NCBI GenBank assembly: GCA_043497085.1
Contig: JBIEKI010000016.1
Direction: 5' to 3' (one strand)
Source of the DNA: Thalassobacillus sp043497085
GTDB lineage: Bacteria > Bacillota > Bacilli > Bacillales > Halobacillaceae
DNA length: 64,000 nt
Part shown: positions 43,112-51,534 of the stretch, one piece after another
How the letters are laid out: the number at the start of each line of letters is the position of its first letter
How positions within the stretch are numbered: position 1 is the first letter of the stretch
Notes under the pieces: model-generated
What the model was told of the DNA's origin: nothing
Database searches by the model: none
The model's input: the letters and a program-made list of their open reading frames with translations, nothing else
Translations under genes and position numbers: made by a program

Positions 43112-44194
43112 TTACTTCGACTCCTTTGCCTCGTATTCTTCCCTTTGCTCTTTCAGGCTGGCAGGAAGTTCTTCATACATGATGTCCATAAGTTCAGTGA
43201 CTTTCTGTTTTGGCTGCTCGTCCGCTTTCTTGATCGCAGCTTTGACATCTTCTTTCGCCTGTTCAATCACTTCATTTTCTTCTTCTTCAGACCATAGGCC
43301 TTTATTTTCAAGGAACGTACGGAAACGGACAATCGGGTCTTTCGCTTCCCACTCGTTGTCAGTTTCTTCTGTACGGTAACGGGTCGGATCGTCCCCGGCC
43401 ATTGTGTGTGGACCATAGCGGTAAGTAAGTGTCTCGATCAATGTCGGACCTTCACCGTTGATAGCACGTTCACGCGCATCTTTTGTAGCAGCATAAACAG
43501 CTAATACGTCCATACCATCCACCTGGACTCCTTCGATACCAGCAGCAACTGCTTTTTGCGCAATTGTTTGTGCTGCAGATTGCTTTTCGACTGGTACGGA
43601 AATCGCATAACGGTTGTTTTGGACAACGAATACTGCTTGAGCGTTAAATGCACCAGCAAAGTTGATTCCTTCGTAGAAATCACCTTGAGAGGCACCGCCA
43701 TCTCCAGTGTAAGTAATTGCAATAGCGTCTTTACCACGTTTCTTCATTCCGATTCCAACACCAGCAGCTTGCGTGATCTGTGCACCAATGATGATTTGCG
43801 GGCTGACAGCATTCACACCTTCTGGCATTTGGTTACCATGGAAATGACCACGGGAGAAAAGGAACGCCTGATACAATGGAAGACCATGCCAGATCAATTG
43901 TGGTACATCACGATATCCTGGCAGGATAAAATCCTCTTTTTCAAGTGCAAAATGGCTTCCTAGCTGGGAAGCTTCTTGTCCTGCTGTTGGAGCATAGAAT
44001 CCCAAACGGCCTTGACGATTCAAGGCAATCGAACGTTGGTCTAAAATACGGGTGTAAACCATGCGGCGCATAATTTCTTTCAAATCATCGTCTGAAAGTT
44101 CTGGCATCGCATCTTCGTTTACTACTTCGCCTTTTTCATTCAGAATTTGAAACATTTCGAACTGATTTTCAATGTTTTCAAGTGAGCGTTTCAA
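43112..44194 (-). CDS. pdhA: Pyruvate dehydrogenase E1 alpha subunit
   Basis: A 360-residue thiamine diphosphate enzyme subunit. The TPP/Mg site is TYTGDGGASQGDFYEGINFAGAFNAQAVFVVQNN; the phosphorylation-loop region of relatives is RYGPHTMAGDDPTRYR. The start is TTG with GAGGTGAATCAGT upstream. First gene of pdhABCD, preceded by a 187-base leader from the promoter at 44388. Confidence 0.97.
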   Translation of the reverse strand: MKRSLENIENQFEMFQILNEKGEVVNEDAMPELSDDDLKEIMRRMVYTRILDQRSIALNRQGRLGFYAPTAGQEASQLGSHFALEKEDFILPGYRDVPQLIWHGLPLYQAFLFSRGHFHGNQMPEGVNAVSPQIIIGAQITQAAGVGIGMKKRGKDAIAITYTGDGGASQGDFYEGINFAGAFNAQAVFVVQNNRYAISVPVEKQSAAQTIAQKAVAAGIEGVQVDGMDVLAVYAATKDARERAINGEGPTLIETLTYRYGPHTMAGDDPTRYRTEETDNEWEAKDPIVRFRTFLENKGLWSEEEENEVIEQAKEDVKAAIKKADEQPKQKVTELMDIMYEELPASLKEQREEYEAKESK

Positions 44195-44387
44195 ACTGAT
44201 TCACCTCTTCCTTCCTATTAAAAAAATGGTTACTTTCCTTAGCTTTCCCAAAAGCTGCAAAAACCTGTACCGATTTGCTCTTATTCTTTTACCCTTTAGC
44301 CATTTATATTAATCATAAGCCTTATACAACGGAAACTGTTACAATAAGAACACAAAAACAATTGGTACAATGAAATGTTCTGTATGT

Positions 44388-44417
44388 AGTTTAGCTCAAG
44401 TTACTAGGTAACGTCAA
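44388..44417 (-). promoter_or_regulatory. pdhA promoter with a centred palindrome
   Basis: On the minus strand TTGACG (44417-44412) and TAAACT (44393-44388) are 18 bp apart. The spacer contains the perfect palindrome GTTAC-TAG-GTAAC (44400-44412), placed as an operator would be. Confidence 0.6.
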
Positions 44418-44453
44418 ACAGTTTGTATTAATTTAAATTACCCTTTTAGAAAA

Positions 44454-44520
44454 ACAGCTAGCAAAGCATGGGTGGAACAGGTTGGTGACCTGATTACGCC
44501 GCACCCCCTGTTTCAGATTT
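44454..44520 (-). other. Structured element between ykyA and pdhA
   Basis: On the minus strand an outer stem ACAGCT/AGCTGT encloses GGGTG/CACCC and CAGGT/ACCTG stems and is followed by TTTTTC. It could be a second terminator of ykyA or a separate RNA. An alternative pairing AACAGG/CCTGTT is possible. I know no family that matches. The rest of the 44195-44573 gap holds the pdhA promoter and leader; no gene was seen. Confidence 0.45.
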
Positions 44521-44547
44521 TCCTATCAGCTGTATCATATAGAAAGA

Positions 44548-44573
44548 CAAAAAAACCGCCGATGGCGGTTTTT
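44548..44573 (-). terminator. Terminator after ykyA
   Basis: AAAACCGCC pairs perfectly with GGCGGTTTT (loop of 3), followed by a T-run on the minus strand. Confidence 0.88.
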
Positions 44574-45326
44574 CTATTCTTCATTATTTTGTTCGTCGTT
44601 CTCCGCATTCTCTTCTTTCTTTGAATCATTCGATTCTGAGCCGGAAACGTCTTTATCCTCTTCACTATATTCGACATTCAAGTCTGTCGCTTCATAGAAA
44701 GCTTTTTTCTGTTCATTGTATTCTTCGGTATACTTATTGAAAGTTTCGTTCGACTTAATCACCTTATCATAACTATCATTGATCTTTTCGATGTGCTTCT
44801 GTAAAGCTTCTTCTTCTAATTCTTTTTTCTGTAATAATTGATATAACTCTTTATCCAGCCCAATGGCTGCCTGGTAATCTTCATATAGTTGCTGATATGC
44901 ATCATAGCGATTGTTCATCGTTTCGACCAGAGCCTTTGCTTTTTCTTTGGCTCCTGCCTGTTCTTCTTCATCTAAATCATCGATAAGGGGCTCGATTTTA
45001 TCAAACTCCTGTTTAGCAGCATCAATGCTCTCTTTCTCCAGCTCGATTTTTTGCTGACGCTCTTCCACTAATCCAGCTGCCTCCTGGGAGTATTCTTTAA
45101 TTTGATCAAACTCTTCCATACTTAGGTTGATGATTTTGTTATACAGTTCCTGCTCTTTACGCTCCAGCTCTACGATAGGCTGTTGTTGTTTACGGAACTC
45201 TTCCTCTAATGATACGGCTTTTTCCAGGTGTTCATAAATCTGTTCTTCCGGGGCTGGACCATTATTACAGGCTGCCAACACTACTAAGATGAGGGTTAAT
45301 GGTATGTATAGCTTTCTTAATGACAC
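44574..45326 (-). CDS. ykyA: YkyA family lipoprotein
   Basis: A 250-residue lipoprotein: signal with LAAC lipobox, then an almost entirely helical, Q/E/K-rich coiled-coil region (30-215) and an acidic S/N/E tail. Fits the YkyA family, a putative cell-wall-binding lipoprotein. The start is GTG with AAGGAGGAAGTTTT upstream. As in B. subtilis it lies between def and pdhA. Confidence 0.92.
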   Translation of the reverse strand: MSLRKLYIPLTLILVVLAACNNGPAPEEQIYEHLEKAVSLEEEFRKQQQPIVELERKEQELYNKIINLSMEEFDQIKEYSQEAAGLVEERQQKIELEKESIDAAKQEFDKIEPLIDDLDEEEQAGAKEKAKALVETMNNRYDAYQQLYEDYQAAIGLDKELYQLLQKKELEEEALQKHIEKINDSYDKVIKSNETFNKYTEEYNEQKKAFYEATDLNVEYSEEDKDVSGSESNDSKKEENAENDEQNNEE

Positions 45327-45525
45327 AAAACTTCCTCCTTAAGGCGTATGGATAATTCCATACTTTTCATCATAGTTTTAATAGTATAATAAATGATTTT
45401 AAATTGGAAGGATATTTTATCCAATCCATTTAAACACGACTGTATCATCATTTAACCTTTCCAATGTTATCTATGTTAAACTATATGAAGATATTCGAAG
45501 ATAGAGAGAAAGGATGGACTTTGGA

Positions 45526-46080
45526 ATGATTACTATGAAGGATATTATCCGCGAGGGGGACCCGATCCTGAGAGAGGTTGCGAGTGAAGTTGACCTTCCC
45601 CCGTCTGAAGGAGATAAAGAAACGTTAGGAGAAATGCTGCAATATTTAAGAAACAGCCAGGATGAGCAAATTTGCGATCGATATAACCTCCGGCCTGGCG
45701 TAGGGTTGGCAGCTCCTCAAATCGGTTTGTCCAAGCGTATGCTTGCTGTCCATTTTACTGACTTCAATGAAAAATTATATAGTTATGGCTTATTCAACCC
45801 CAGAATCGTCAGCCATTCAGTTGAGAAAGCTTATCTCACCAGCGGAGAAGGCTGTCTTTCTGTGGATCGGGAAGTCCCAGGGTATGTCCCACGCTATGCA
45901 CGTGTTACTATCAAGGCGACTGACCTGGAAGGAAATGAAGTGAAGTTACGACTCCGGGACTTTGCAGCAATTGTCTTCCAGCATGAAATCGATCATTTGA
46001 ATGGAGTAATGTTCTACGATCATATCGATCCTGATAATCCATTCAAAGAACCGGAAAATGCGAAACCGCTGGATCATTAA
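45526..46080 (+). CDS. def: Peptide deformylase
   Basis: A 184-residue metallohydrolase that removes formyl groups from new proteins. The three motifs are present: GVGLAAPQIG, EGCLS (metal Cys) and HEIDHLNG (metal histidines and catalytic Glu). Length and the start MITMKDIIREGDP match the YkrB/DefB enzyme. AGAAAGGA lies about 13 bases upstream; an in-frame ATG at 45514 would overlap it. Single gene with a strong terminator. Confidence 0.95.
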   Translation: MITMKDIIREGDPILREVASEVDLPPSEGDKETLGEMLQYLRNSQDEQICDRYNLRPGVGLAAPQIGLSKRMLAVHFTDFNEKLYSYGLFNPRIVSHSVEKAYLTSGEGCLSVDREVPGYVPRYARVTIKATDLEGNEVKLRLRDFAAIVFQHEIDHLNGVMFYDHIDPDNPFKEPENAKPLDH

Positions 46081-46111
46081 AAGACAACACCTTCATTTAA
46101 AAAAAGTGAGT

Positions 46112-46154
46112 AACCAAAAAGCTTAGAGTAACTACGAGACTCTAAGCTTTTTTA
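46112..46154. terminator. Bidirectional terminator
   Basis: AAAAAGCTTAGAGT pairs perfectly with ACTCTAAGCTTTTT (loop of 9); it serves def and ykrA. Confidence 0.9.
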
Positions 46155-46163
46155 TACAGATAT

Positions 46164-46943
46164 TTAGTTTTTCAGAAGGCCGACTTCCTGGATAGCTTTG
46201 ACTAATCCGCCTTCATCCACGTCATCAGTTACGTAATCAGCAAGTGATTTCAGTTCCGGAATGGAGTTGCCCATTGCTACTGCTGTGCCGACCACTTCCA
46301 TCATTTCCTTATCATTCGGTCCGTCACCGAAACCATAGGAATCTTCGATGCGGAGCCCTGCGGCTTCTATCATTTTCTTGATTCCTTCTGCTTTCGAACC
46401 TCCACCTGGCAGCACGTCACAGGCTTTTGGGTGCCAACGGATAAAATCAAAAGAATCATGTTCCCCACGATATTCCTCTATCTCATCCCCTTCACAGAAT
46501 AACAGGGATTGATAAATATTTTTATCCTCATAAAATGCATCATCAATATCCGGATATTCAAAGTGCAAAGACCCCATACTCTCAGAAATATGCCCGTGAT
46601 CAGGTTCAGTCGCTTTCATCTCTTCGTGATTCATGAAGACCATCGGGTGTCCTGTGCGATTAGCATGCTCGAACAATGTCGTCAATTCTTCAGTAGCAAG
46701 CGGGTTTTCATAGATGACTTCCCCTTCGAAGACTACATATTGACCGTTGAAGCTTACGAAAGATTCGATCCCGAGTGTTTTTCTGATATCTTCAAACATA
46801 AAGGGAGCCCGGCCTGTGGCAATCGCACAGTATACTCCCTCTTCTTGCAGCCGCTTAATAGCCAGCACCGTTTCTTCCGGCAGCTGTTTATTGTGATCAA
46901 GCAAGGTACCATCGATATCAAAAAATGCAATTTTTTTATTCAT
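46164..46943 (-). CDS. ykrA: Cof-type HAD hydrolase YkrA
   Basis: A 259-residue phosphatase of the HAD superfamily with C2B cap. Motif I FFDIDGTLLD, motif II IATGR, motif III Lys in GGSKAEGIKKMIE and motif IV YGFGDGPNDKEMM. It probably acts on small sugar phosphates or flavin nucleotides; the substrate is unproven. The start MNKKIAFFD uses ATG 46943 because AGGAGG is then 8-9 bases away. Confidence 0.92.
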   Translation of the reverse strand: MNKKIAFFDIDGTLLDHNKQLPEETVLAIKRLQEEGVYCAIATGRAPFMFEDIRKTLGIESFVSFNGQYVVFEGEVIYENPLATEELTTLFEHANRTGHPMVFMNHEEMKATEPDHGHISESMGSLHFEYPDIDDAFYEDKNIYQSLLFCEGDEIEEYRGEHDSFDFIRWHPKACDVLPGGGSKAEGIKKMIEAAGLRIEDSYGFGDGPNDKEMMEVVGTAVAMGNSIPELKSLADYVTDDVDEGGLVKAIQEVGLLKN

Positions 46944-47118
46944 ATATTTCATCCTCCTGCTGCGATCCTATCACTCTGTATTTGTCATTTTTCAACAATG
47001 AATACACAATAGCATGACTGAAACAAGATGAGAAGGGAAAAACTATAAGTAACTACAGCTTTCGAAAGCCCCAATATTGGGCTCTGATGGATAATAAATC
47101 CTTTATATCAATAGTTCT

Positions 47119-47147
47119 TTGTTTCATTATTCATCAAACCGTATTAT
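47119..47147 (+). promoter_or_regulatory. Candidate promoter of the rpoY-rnjA leader
   Basis: TTGTTT (47119-47124) and TATTAT (47142-47147) are 17 bp apart. The start near 47154 would give a 270-base leader containing the micro-ORF at 47222. Confidence 0.45.
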
Positions 47148-47221
47148 ACTATTAGTAACGGGATTGGGTCGGTTGAACGTTTTGCTTGTTTTCTTCATCA
47201 CCTTGAAAGGAGATGAGTGCT

Positions 47222-47293
47222 ATGCTGAAGCGCTTAAGAAGAAAGCTCAAGAAACGTTGGAAAGATTTTTGGAAGCGGAAAACATTAGCCTGA
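47222..47293 (+). CDS. Candidate 23-residue cationic leader peptide
   Basis: ATG 47222 is preceded by AAAGGAG at 9 bases, one of the better ribosome sites here. The peptide begins MLKRLRRKLKKRWKDFWK and ends in TLA before TGA. It has 12 Lys/Arg and one Asp, with Leu/Trp/Phe at positions 2, 5, 9, 13, 16 and 17, giving an amphipathic helix. No stop hairpin separates it from rpoY, 132 bases on. It could be a small membrane-active protein, a leader peptide controlling rpoY-rnjA, or chance. A longer frame over the same bases (47119-47316) has no ribosome site. Confidence 0.45.
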   Translation: MLKRLRRKLKKRWKDFWKRKTLA

Positions 47294-47425
47294 GACGGTC
47301 TTCTCCTACGATTTAGGAGCAGAAACAATAATCGATTAGAAATACCATCCGATAAAAAAACATGCTATCATTGTTGCTAGGACAAGAATGTGGAAATTAC
47401 TAGTAGTTAGGAGAGATATTAGAAA

Positions 47426-47638
47426 ATGGTATATAAAGTTTTATACCAGGAGCTTCCATACGAAGTTCCTGTTCGAGAACGTACAAAAGCAATGTACGTT
47501 GAAGCAGAAACAGAAAGAAAAGTACGTGAACAACTGTCCGATCGTGGGATCAATATTGAATTCATTCAGGTGTTAGATGAGGACCACCTGAATTATGAAC
47601 AACAGACTAAAGATGATTTCGAAGTGGAGAACAGCTGA
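47426..47638 (+). CDS. rpoY: RNA polymerase epsilon subunit
   Basis: A 70-residue protein of the RpoY/YkzG family (DUF1447): MVYKVLYQELPYEVPVRERT and REQLSDRGINIEFIQVLDEDHL. It is a small accessory subunit of Firmicutes RNA polymerase. TAGGAGAG lies 10 bases before the ATG. It is followed by rnjA after 2 bases, the standard two-gene operon. Confidence 0.95.
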   Translation: MVYKVLYQELPYEVPVRERTKAMYVEAETERKVREQLSDRGINIEFIQVLDEDHLNYEQQTKDDFEVENS

Positions 47639-47640
47639 TC

Positions 47641-49308
47641 ATGAAGTTTGTTAAAAACGATCAAACCGCTGTTTTTGCACTGGGCGGTTTAGGTGAAATC
47701 GGGAAGAACACATACGGAGTCCAATTCCAGGATGAAATCATTCTGATTGATGCGGGTATCAAATTCCCGGAAGATGAATTGCTTGGAATCGACTATGTCA
47801 TTCCTGATTATACCTATTTAGTGCAAAACCAGGATAAAATCAAAGGTCTTATCATCACCCACGGACATGAAGACCATATTGGCGGCATTCCTTATCTTCT
47901 ACGTGAAATCAATGTGCCAATTTATGCTGGAAAATTAGCGATCGGACTTATCAAGAATAAATTAGATGAACACGGATTATTGCGTAATGCAAAGTTGAAC
48001 ATCATTCAGGAAGACGATGTCATCAAATTCCGCAAGACATCCGTATCCTTTTTCCGGACAACACACAGTATCCCGGATTCATTCGGAGTAGTAGTCAAAA
48101 CTCCTCCAGGGAACATTGTGCATACCGGTGATTTCAAATTTGATTTCACCCCGGTTGGAGAGCCAGCTGACCTAGCAAAAATGGCTGAAATCGGAAAAGA
48201 AGGCGTTTTAGCATTATTATCGGATAGTACGAATAGTGAAGTCCCAGGTTTTACAAAGTCTGAGAGTGTCGTCGGACAAAGCATCCAGGATATTTTCAGC
48301 CGTGTTAACGGACGTGTGATTTTTGCGACATTCGCTTCAAATATCTACCGTTTGCAGCAAGCGGTAGAAGCAGCGGTTAAGCATAACCGCAAAGTTGCCG
48401 TTTTTGGGCGCAGCATGGAATCGTCCATCCGTATCGGGCAAGAGCTTGGCTATATCCAGGCTCCTAAGGATACTTTCATTGATGCGCACCAAATCAACCG
48501 TCTTCCAGCACATGAAGTTATGATTCTGTGTACCGGTTCCCAAGGGGAGCCGATGGCAGCTCTATCCCGTATTGCCAATGGTACACACCGTCAAATTCAA
48601 ATCATGCCTGGAGATACGGTCGTGTTCTCGTCTTCCCCAATCCCTGGGAACACGCTCAGTGTATCTAAAACAATCAATATGCTTTACCGTAACGGAGCAG
48701 ATGTCATTCACGGCCCATTGAATGATATTCATACTTCCGGACATGGAAGTCAGGAAGAAATGAAATTGATGCTTCGTCTGATTCAGCCGAAATACTTTAT
48801 GCCGATCCACGGTGAATACCGTATGTTGAAAGAACATACGAAGTTGGCACAGCAATGTAATTTGGATCCAAGTGACTGCTTCGTTATGGATAATGGTGAT
48901 GTCCTTGCACTCGGTAAAGACAATGCCATGATTGCCGGCAAGATTCCATCCGGCTCCGTCTACGTGGATGGAAGTGGTATTGGTGACATCGGAAATATCG
49001 TATTACGTGACCGCCGTATCCTTTCTGAAGAAGGTCTGGTTATTGTGGTCGTAAGCATTAATATGAAAGAGTTCAAGATCGCTTCCGGTCCAGACATCAT
49101 TTCACGCGGTTTCGTCTATATGCGTGAATCCGAGGATCTTATCAAAGAAGCTCAGAAGCTTGTCTCTAATCATGTGGAAAAAGTAATGGAACGTCGTACC
49201 ACTCAATGGTCCGAGATTAAAAATGAAATCACGGATACCATCGCACCGTTCTTATTCGACAAAACCAAACGCCGTCCAATGATCCTTCCGATCATCATGG
49301 AGGTTTAA
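47641..49308 (+). CDS. rnjA: Ribonuclease J1
   Basis: A 555-residue metallo-beta-lactamase/beta-CASP nuclease with 5'-3' exonuclease and endonuclease activity. Metal motifs: HGHEDHIGG (about 74-82), the HTGDF aspartate, and later HTSGHGSQEEMKLML; beta-CASP segments ILCTGSQGEP and the C-terminal domain follow. It starts 2 bases after the rpoY stop with GGAG inside rpoY, so translation is probably coupled. Confidence 0.97.
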   Translation: MKFVKNDQTAVFALGGLGEIGKNTYGVQFQDEIILIDAGIKFPEDELLGIDYVIPDYTYLVQNQDKIKGLIITHGHEDHIGGIPYLLREINVPIYAGKLAIGLIKNKLDEHGLLRNAKLNIIQEDDVIKFRKTSVSFFRTTHSIPDSFGVVVKTPPGNIVHTGDFKFDFTPVGEPADLAKMAEIGKEGVLALLSDSTNSEVPGFTKSESVVGQSIQDIFSRVNGRVIFATFASNIYRLQQAVEAAVKHNRKVAVFGRSMESSIRIGQELGYIQAPKDTFIDAHQINRLPAHEVMILCTGSQGEPMAALSRIANGTHRQIQIMPGDTVVFSSSPIPGNTLSVSKTINMLYRNGADVIHGPLNDIHTSGHGSQEEMKLMLRLIQPKYFMPIHGEYRMLKEHTKLAQQCNLDPSDCFVMDNGDVLALGKDNAMIAGKIPSGSVYVDGSGIGDIGNIVLRDRRILSEEGLVIVVVSINMKEFKIASGPDIISRGFVYMRESEDLIKEAQKLVSNHVEKVMERRTTQWSEIKNEITDTIAPFLFDKTKRRPMILPIIMEV

Positions 49309-49309
49309 T

Positions 49310-49345
49310 GAAAAAGCCCGGACTTAACTGTCCGGGCTTTATTAT
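49310..49345 (+). terminator. Terminator after rnjA
   Basis: AAAGCCCGGAC pairs perfectly with GTCCGGGCTTT (loop TTAACT), then ATTATAT. Confidence 0.88.
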
Positions 49346-49349
49346 ATGT

Positions 49350-49393
49350 TATAGAAAAGGAGCCAGCTTCATGAGCTGAGCTCCTTTTCTATA
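49350..49393. other. Long perfect hairpin between rnjA and the pyruvate oxidase gene
   Basis: TATAGAAAAGGAGC pairs with GCTCCTTTTCTATA (14 bp), with a further inner AGCT/AGCT stem. No T-run follows on either strand. It may end minus-strand transcripts 100 bases past the pox stop, or stabilise them. Confidence 0.6.
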
Positions 49394-49496
49394 GTTAAAA
49401 GTATCAGGCAGATAAACTTCTTCCCTAACTGTAGAATAGGGATAATTCACCAGTAGATTTATCTCCATCTAAGCTCGTACTAAACGTTCGCTATCG

Positions 49497-51224
49497 TTAG
49501 GATAGACGATCAATAGTTTTCTTCATATCAGGCAGCTCGATTTTCCCACTGTCGAAGAATTCTTTTATCAAAAATTTGCTGTAATTGACAGCCTGAGTGT
49601 AATTGATATGGCCTGGCAACGGCGCCTGCTCTTCAATGACAACATCAATGATGGCAGGTTTGTTACTGGCAAAGGCTCGACTCATACTGCTTTCCAAGTC
49701 TTCATACTTCTCTACGCGGTATCCTTCTCCACCGCATGATTCTGCAAACTTGGCAAAGTCCATTTCCCCAAGATCTGTTTGATACGTCTGGTGCCCCATT
49801 TGCTGCTGCTCATATTTAATCATACCAATTGATTTGTTGTTCAAGATAATCACTTTGACTGGCAGATCATATTTTACAGCTGTGACAAAGTCTTGAGAAA
49901 CCATGGTAAAGCCGCCATCACCGCAAATGGCAATCGCCTGTCTGTCTGGATACGCAAGCTGAGCCGCAATAGCTCCTGGCAGACCGCTCCCCATGGTAGC
50001 CAGCCAGCCGGATATGATGAAGTCCTGTTGTAATAAGGGTAAAAATCGTGTCACCCATACCGTTACATTTCCTACATCACAAGAAATGACCGCGTTCTTT
50101 TCCATTACTTGTTCCAGCTGGTACATGACTTGCGGGGCATGCATTGGATTTTGTTCCAGCTTTTTTTCTTCAAGCAGCTTGGTATGCCATTCTTTCATTT
50201 TTCCTTGATACTCTTTTAAAAAGGAATCGTCCTTCTTTTCACTCATATGGGAAGTCAGGTAAGCAAGTGTTTCCTTTGCATCCCCTGCCAGCCCTACCTC
50301 AACTGGATACATTTTTCCAAGATTTTCAGGCTTATTATCAATCTGAATCGCTTTTACGCCATCCGGTAGAAAATCGCGGTATGGGAACTGCGTACCGATC
50401 AAAACAATTAAATCCGCGTCCATCATAGCGTGATAAGCTGGCTTGGTGCCGATTTGTCCGTGCTGCCCAAGACAAAGCGGATGTTGATCCGGGATGACAC
50501 CTTTAGCTAACAAGCTGAGAATGATTGGTGCTTTGATATGTTCGGCAAATGACACCAGCTCCTCACTTGCATTCTTCACACCTTTTCCTGCTAAAATAAT
50601 TGGCTTTTTCGCATCATCAAGTAGTGACCTTGCTTCTTTCAATGATTTTTCTGAAGGGAAAACTTCAGGACGGTAATAACCTTGTGAAGTAAGTCTGCTA
50701 TCATTATTGAATTTTTTCGCGAAGAGGTCATCCGGCACAATCAGTACAGAAACCCCTTTTTTCACATAAGCTTCCCGGATCGCTTGATTCAACAGGTCAG
50801 GGAGCTGTGCTTCAGTTGCTGCACGTTTGTTAAAGACGGCGACATCATCAAACATACGCTCTAAATTGATTTCCTGAAAGGCATCCGTTCCGATTTCTTC
50901 GCTGTGCACCTGTCCTACAATCGCCAGTACAGGAGCTCTGTCTGCTTTGGCGTCATAAAGACCATTCATCAGATGGACTGCACCGGGTCCTGCAATTGAC
51001 ATACATACACCAATCTTCCCGGTGAGCTTCGCATAGGAAGCTGCTGCAAGAGCCCCTACTTCTTCATGACGAACCTGTATGAATTTCAACTTCTCTTCCT
51101 GCTTTCTTAGATCGTCGATCAATTCATTGATCGAATCGCCGGGCATTCCGTAAACATGGTTTATACCCCAATCTAATAACATCTCGGTCATTACGGTACC
51201 TGTTCGTTTCTCTAACAATGCCAT
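49497..51224 (-). CDS. Pyruvate oxidase-type thiamine diphosphate enzyme
   Basis: A 575-residue ThDP flavoenzyme with three domains: Pyr (about 1-180; GINHVYGMPGDSINELID, RHEEVGALAAASYAK with the catalytic Glu), central FAD-related (190-330) and PP (360-575; GDGGFTMVSQDFVTAVKYDLPVKVIILNN). Closest by length and pattern to B. subtilis YdaP and staphylococcal CidC, quinone-linked pyruvate oxidases giving acetate; acetolactate synthase is less likely. ATG 51224 is the one best placed behind GAGGAAGG. Not at this place in B. subtilis. Confidence 0.9.
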   Translation of the reverse strand: MALLEKRTGTVMTEMLLDWGINHVYGMPGDSINELIDDLRKQEEKLKFIQVRHEEVGALAAASYAKLTGKIGVCMSIAGPGAVHLMNGLYDAKADRAPVLAIVGQVHSEEIGTDAFQEINLERMFDDVAVFNKRAATEAQLPDLLNQAIREAYVKKGVSVLIVPDDLFAKKFNNDSRLTSQGYYRPEVFPSEKSLKEARSLLDDAKKPIILAGKGVKNASEELVSFAEHIKAPIILSLLAKGVIPDQHPLCLGQHGQIGTKPAYHAMMDADLIVLIGTQFPYRDFLPDGVKAIQIDNKPENLGKMYPVEVGLAGDAKETLAYLTSHMSEKKDDSFLKEYQGKMKEWHTKLLEEKKLEQNPMHAPQVMYQLEQVMEKNAVISCDVGNVTVWVTRFLPLLQQDFIISGWLATMGSGLPGAIAAQLAYPDRQAIAICGDGGFTMVSQDFVTAVKYDLPVKVIILNNKSIGMIKYEQQQMGHQTYQTDLGEMDFAKFAESCGGEGYRVEKYEDLESSMSRAFASNKPAIIDVVIEEQAPLPGHINYTQAVNYSKFLIKEFFDSGKIELPDMKKTIDRLS

Positions 51225-51310
51225 CATCCTTCCTCTTGAAAATCTCTCATACAATGGAGTATTTCCCTAAACAAGAAAAGCAAACCTAAGGTTATAATTT
51301 CCCTGAAACG

Positions 51311-51485
51311 AACAAAAGCGCAAGCGCCTTGCTCACCCCCGACAAGCTTAAGACAAGCCTCGGCGTGACGTTTTTTTGTCACAGAGAGGATTGACTTAAG
51401 ACCTCGAGGGGGTAGGCGCTGGAGCTGGATGACACCCACTACCGAAAGTTATCCTCAAAAAGAAAACTTTATAATTTCCTAGCCA
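51311..51485 (+). repeat. Intergenic repeat, family C
   Basis: It begins ACAAAAGCGCAAGCGCC and ends TTTATAATTTCCTAGCC, nearly identical to 30338-30494 apart from about 18 extra bases (TATCCTCAAAAAGAAAAC) near the end. It abuts the T-run of the ktrC terminator, as its twin abuts that of yktA. Confidence 0.88.
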
Positions 51486-51488
51486 AAC

Positions 51489-51524
51489 AAAAAAAGAACA
51501 GCTGAGCTTCATGCTCAGCTGTTC
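51489..51524 (-). terminator. Terminator after ktrC
   Basis: GAACAGCTGAGC pairs perfectly with GCTCAGCTGTTC (loop of 5), then TTTTTTT on the minus strand. Confidence 0.9.
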
Positions 51525-51534
51525 GATAATTTAA

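Noticed and set aside
44470..44510. T-box-like string GGGTGGAAC on the plus strand
   Set aside because: The T-box core continues differently, no specifier stem was seen, and no plus-strand gene follows closely.
47119..47316. 65-codon frame starting with TTG upstream of rpoY
   Set aside because: The start coincides with a promoter -35 and has no ribosome site; a different frame in the same stretch (47222-47293) has one.
49497..51224. Acetolactate synthase (AlsS) assignment
   Set aside because: Domain motifs and length fit the pyruvate oxidase YdaP/CidC group better, and no acetolactate decarboxylase gene is adjacent.
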